NCBI GenBank assembly: GCA_937879965.1 | Contig: CALFMP010000022.1 | Location: 92,662 to 156,661 of the forward strand | Length of the DNA stretch: 64,000 nucleotides | Direction of reading: 5' to 3' | Origin: QKMZ01 sp012965515 | Lineage (GTDB): Bacteria > Cyanobacteriota > Vampirovibrionia > Obscuribacterales > Obscuribacteraceae | Shown: positions 61,958 to 64,000 of the stretch, in pieces | How positions within the stretch are numbered: the first letter of the stretch is position 1 | How the letters are laid out: every line of letters begins with the position of its first letter | Notes under the pieces: model-generated | What the model was told of the DNA's origin: nothing | What the model saw: the letters and a program-made list of their open reading frames with translations, nothing else | The model's database searches: none | Made by a program: the position numbers and the translations under genes

Positions 61958-62563
61958 CTATTTTTTGTTCTTGTGCTTGATTAGCTCTACTGGGACGGGC
62001 TTTCCTTCTTTGTCCACACAAACAAATGTAATGTCTGCCTCGGTTACAGCTACGCGGTTGTCGCCTCTCATAGATTCAACATCAACATGCACGGTGACTG
62101 ACGTTGTGCCTACGCGAGTCACCTGCGTGTAGAAACTGACGGCTTCACCGACAAGAACCGGGGCGTGAAAGACCACTTCTTTTATCGCTACTGTGACAAT
62201 TCTCTGTGCAGTAACTCGGCTCACTGCGGCGGCACCGGCAAGGTCGATATAGCTGAGGATGACACCACCGAAAATCGTGCCGTGTTTATTTGTATCTCGC
62301 GGCAAAAGAATGACACGGATAGCCGGATCTCGTCCCGCAGTCGAAATTGTCCTTATGCCTTTGGCAGGCTTTGCAGTTTTGCGTGCCAGGGACAGCTTCT
62401 CAGCTTTTGTCACTTTGGAAGCTTTCGCCGCTTTTGCTGCTTTTGCTATTTTTGCTGCTTTTACTGTTTTCCTTGCGCTAGCAGTTCTTTCGGCCATGGT
62501 TTTACTTGCTGAATTTCTCGACTTCGCTGGTTTACGAGTCTTTCCAGCTCTGGCTGCCGCCAT
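61958..62563 (-). CDS. Acyl-CoA thioesterase (hotdog) with histone-H1-like Ala/Lys tail
   Basis: 201 residues. Residues 1-68 are almost only Ala, Lys, Arg, Ser and Thr (AKAAKAAKASKVTKAEK), as in histone H1 C-terminal tails and bacterial Hc1/AlgP-like proteins. The remaining 130 residues form a YciA/BFIT-type hotdog domain: RDTNKHGTIFGGVILSYIDLAGAAAV with the catalytic Asp region, IKEVVFHAPVLVGEAVSFYTQV and SVTVHVDVESM. Thioesterases of this group hydrolyse acyl-CoA and act as hexamers. The basic tail is not usual for the family and could bind DNA, RNA or polyphosphate. No later start codon removes it with a good ribosome site. Confidence 0.85.
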   Translation of the reverse strand: MAAARAGKTRKPAKSRNSASKTMAERTASARKTVKAAKIAKAAKAAKASKVTKAEKLSLARKTAKPAKGIRTISTAGRDPAIRVILLPRDTNKHGTIFGGVILSYIDLAGAAAVSRVTAQRIVTVAIKEVVFHAPVLVGEAVSFYTQVTRVGTTSVTVHVDVESMRGDNRVAVTEADITFVCVDKEGKPVPVELIKHKNKK

Positions 62564-62795
62564 ATCAGATCCCCTTCAAACTTTAGATGCACCGATTGTC
62601 GCAGACCAGCCCGCATCTTGATAACAAGCCTTGCTCGAAGTAAACCGGCATAAGAGATATCTCACCGTCAATGGTGGCAGCGGCTGCAAGCGGTTCTTTC
62701 AAAGAATCGGCTCGACCTGAGCAAAAGCTCTAAGTGCCCGGTCATGGCGGCATCTAAAAGGTTAGCTATAATCCAGATGACATCAACGTGCCGAT

Positions 62796-63968
62796 ATGTT
62801 GGCAACCCGCAAGTTTTTGCAAAAATCGCGATTCTACCTAGTGCCCCAGAAGAGACTGAGAACAGCCCATACATTCTTGCTTGCCGCTGCGGCAACTACT
62901 TTTGCTTGCCTGGCAGTGACTGCGGCGGCAAGACCGGCTCTGGCATTGGAAGGTGAATTGGGGTCTTTGCGAGGACCGCTTCCAAGCCCAGTATCACCTG
63001 CGGTGCAGGCGAATATTTCCAGCTCAATCGTCAATGCCGACGCAACCAGCGCCGCGGCAAGCGAACGCGTTCAAAGCGAAACAAGCCAAGTTATCGACGA
63101 ATCGACCGGCGGACAATCCAAACAATCTTTGGAAACAGTCAGGCTGCAGAGCGCCTCCGATTCGAGTTTGTCAGAAGCCCCGGGCGCCGTCCACGCTCAA
63201 CATAATTTAGTCGATCCGCTTTTGCCTGCATCAATTGCGCAGTCTGTTTCCAGACCAGACGAGATGCAGCAATTGGACCTCACGCCCATCAGAATTCCTG
63301 AGCGCGGTGCAGCATTCAGTAATTTTGATTCGTATAAAGCCAAAATGTTGTACCGATTGCCGGCGCGTATGTTCTTTTCCGGAGTCTGTGAAAATTCCCT
63401 GCGTTTGGAAACCAACGTTTTTCAGACTTCGAGAAACCCGCAAGCTGACTTGGTTTACCGCGTACTGCCTAACCTAACCGTCGGATATGCAGTCACCAGA
63501 CGAACGCGAGTAGCAAGTAATTTCTTCTTCTTCCGCGACCAGTACGCAGCCAAAGACAATGTGTTGAGCCGTAACATCTATTCAGTTGGGGTGCGCGCTG
63601 ATCATGATTTCACCATCAATGATAAGACGACAATGACTGCCGGTCTCTTTTGCCGAGAACTGTTTTTCAACCTGCAAAATGCCAGCACGCCTCCACTCTC
63701 GGACATCATTCCGTCAGCTGTTGTTGTGCGTCGGGTCGGTCAGCACGGAGCCGTCTATGGCAGCGTCATGGGTCAGGTGCGTTTTCAAAAAATGCTGGAC
63801 CGCTTTCAAGAATTTGACCAATTTTATTCAGTCGGCTACGTGCTGAGAAAGAGTCCGTGGTTGTTTACGACCGACTGCACGTTTCTGACAAACTTTGGAA
63901 ATAGCAATCTCAGAGGCGGAAATAATAACCAGGTCTTCGTATTAACTGGCCTGACCCCCGAAAAATAG
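62796..63968 (+). CDS. Exported protein, probable outer-membrane beta-barrel
   Basis: 390 residues from ATG 62796; a GTG at 62841 is an alternative start, and neither has a clear ribosome site. The signal peptide (FLLAAAATTFACLAVTAAARPALALE) lies some 25 residues from the first start. The mature N-terminus (about 60-150) is Ser/Gln/Ala-rich and disordered. From about residue 190 on, alternating polar/aromatic strands of 8-12 residues are seen (VYRVLPNLTVGYAVTRRTRVASNFFFFRD, YSVGVRADHDFTINDKTTMTAGLFCRELFF, AVYGSVMGQVRF). This is the pattern of an outer-membrane barrel. The family is not recognised. The gene ends just before the window end. Confidence 0.65.
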   Translation: MLATRKFLQKSRFYLVPQKRLRTAHTFLLAAAATTFACLAVTAAARPALALEGELGSLRGPLPSPVSPAVQANISSSIVNADATSAAASERVQSETSQVIDESTGGQSKQSLETVRLQSASDSSLSEAPGAVHAQHNLVDPLLPASIAQSVSRPDEMQQLDLTPIRIPERGAAFSNFDSYKAKMLYRLPARMFFSGVCENSLRLETNVFQTSRNPQADLVYRVLPNLTVGYAVTRRTRVASNFFFFRDQYAAKDNVLSRNIYSVGVRADHDFTINDKTTMTAGLFCRELFFNLQNASTPPLSDIIPSAVVVRRVGQHGAVYGSVMGQVRFQKMLDRFQEFDQFYSVGYVLRKSPWLFTTDCTFLTNFGNSNLRGGNNNQVFVLTGLTPEK

Positions 63969-64000
63969 ACAACTAGAATTGTGTGATGCCTCCAGATATG

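Noticed and set aside
63984..64000. Start of a further gene (ATGCCTCCAGATATG) at the window end
   Set aside because: Only 17 bases remain and no ribosome site is visible, so it cannot be supported.

Overview
The window is about 64 kb of a Gram-negative-type chromosome of moderate GC. Genes are on both strands in short operons, and there are no rRNA genes, recognisable tRNAs, CRISPR arrays or insertion sequences. The mix of genes suggests an aerobic, non-photosynthetic relative of Cyanobacteria, most likely Candidatus Melainabacteria / Obscuribacterales. It includes many PknB-like Ser/Thr kinases with leucine-rich repeats, cyanobacterial-style metallothioneins, a polyphosphate-glucokinase-like ROK kinase, aconitase and succinate dehydrogenase for respiration, and numerous lineage-specific exported proteins. 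This placement is inferred from gene content only.

Layout. 1-14 kb is housekeeping: an acyl-CoA dehydrogenase (5' cut), exonuclease III, a ribbon-helix-helix regulator, a HEAT protein with an exported partner, gluconokinase, an AmpG-like transporter, an S41/PDZ protein, a TPR protein, a small ESGG-repeat exported protein, aconitase and a hydrolase. 14.8-25.9 kb is the most striking part: five consecutive, co-oriented paralogous genes, each encoding a cytosolic Ser/Thr kinase, one membrane segment and a C-terminal LRR domain. 25.9-30.2 kb holds a small paralogous protein, an apparently frameshifted gene remnant, and a succinate dehydrogenase operon ordered membrane subunit-A-B behind its own promoter and leader.

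30-41.5 kb holds an efflux/flavin-monooxygenase pair, a YtpQ-like protein, a metallothionein, a ROK kinase with a basic tail, a large Pro/Gln-repeat protein with a duplicated domain, and a formylglycine-generating-enzyme homologue with both catalytic cysteines. 41.5-50.5 kb holds a DUF900 hydrolase, a zinc-ribbon membrane protein, a PspA-like tail-anchored coiled-coil protein behind twin palindromic terminators, a dienelactone hydrolase, a second metallothionein, and a TetR-MFS unit divergent from a PAS histidine kinase over a perfect 20-bp palindrome. 50.5-64 kb holds the operon aldehyde dehydrogenase-NanE-rhomboid protease, an M23 peptidase, CCA-adding enzyme, a flippase-like membrane protein, CtpA protease, a corrinoid adenosyltransferase, a thioesterase with a histone-like Ala/Lys tail, and a probable outer-membrane protein.

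The best candidate for an undescribed system is the five-kinase array. The kinase and activation loop are almost invariant, while the presumed exocytoplasmic sensor varies. That is the pattern expected of a family of receptors feeding one shared output. All start choices and family calls come from reading motifs, not from searches.
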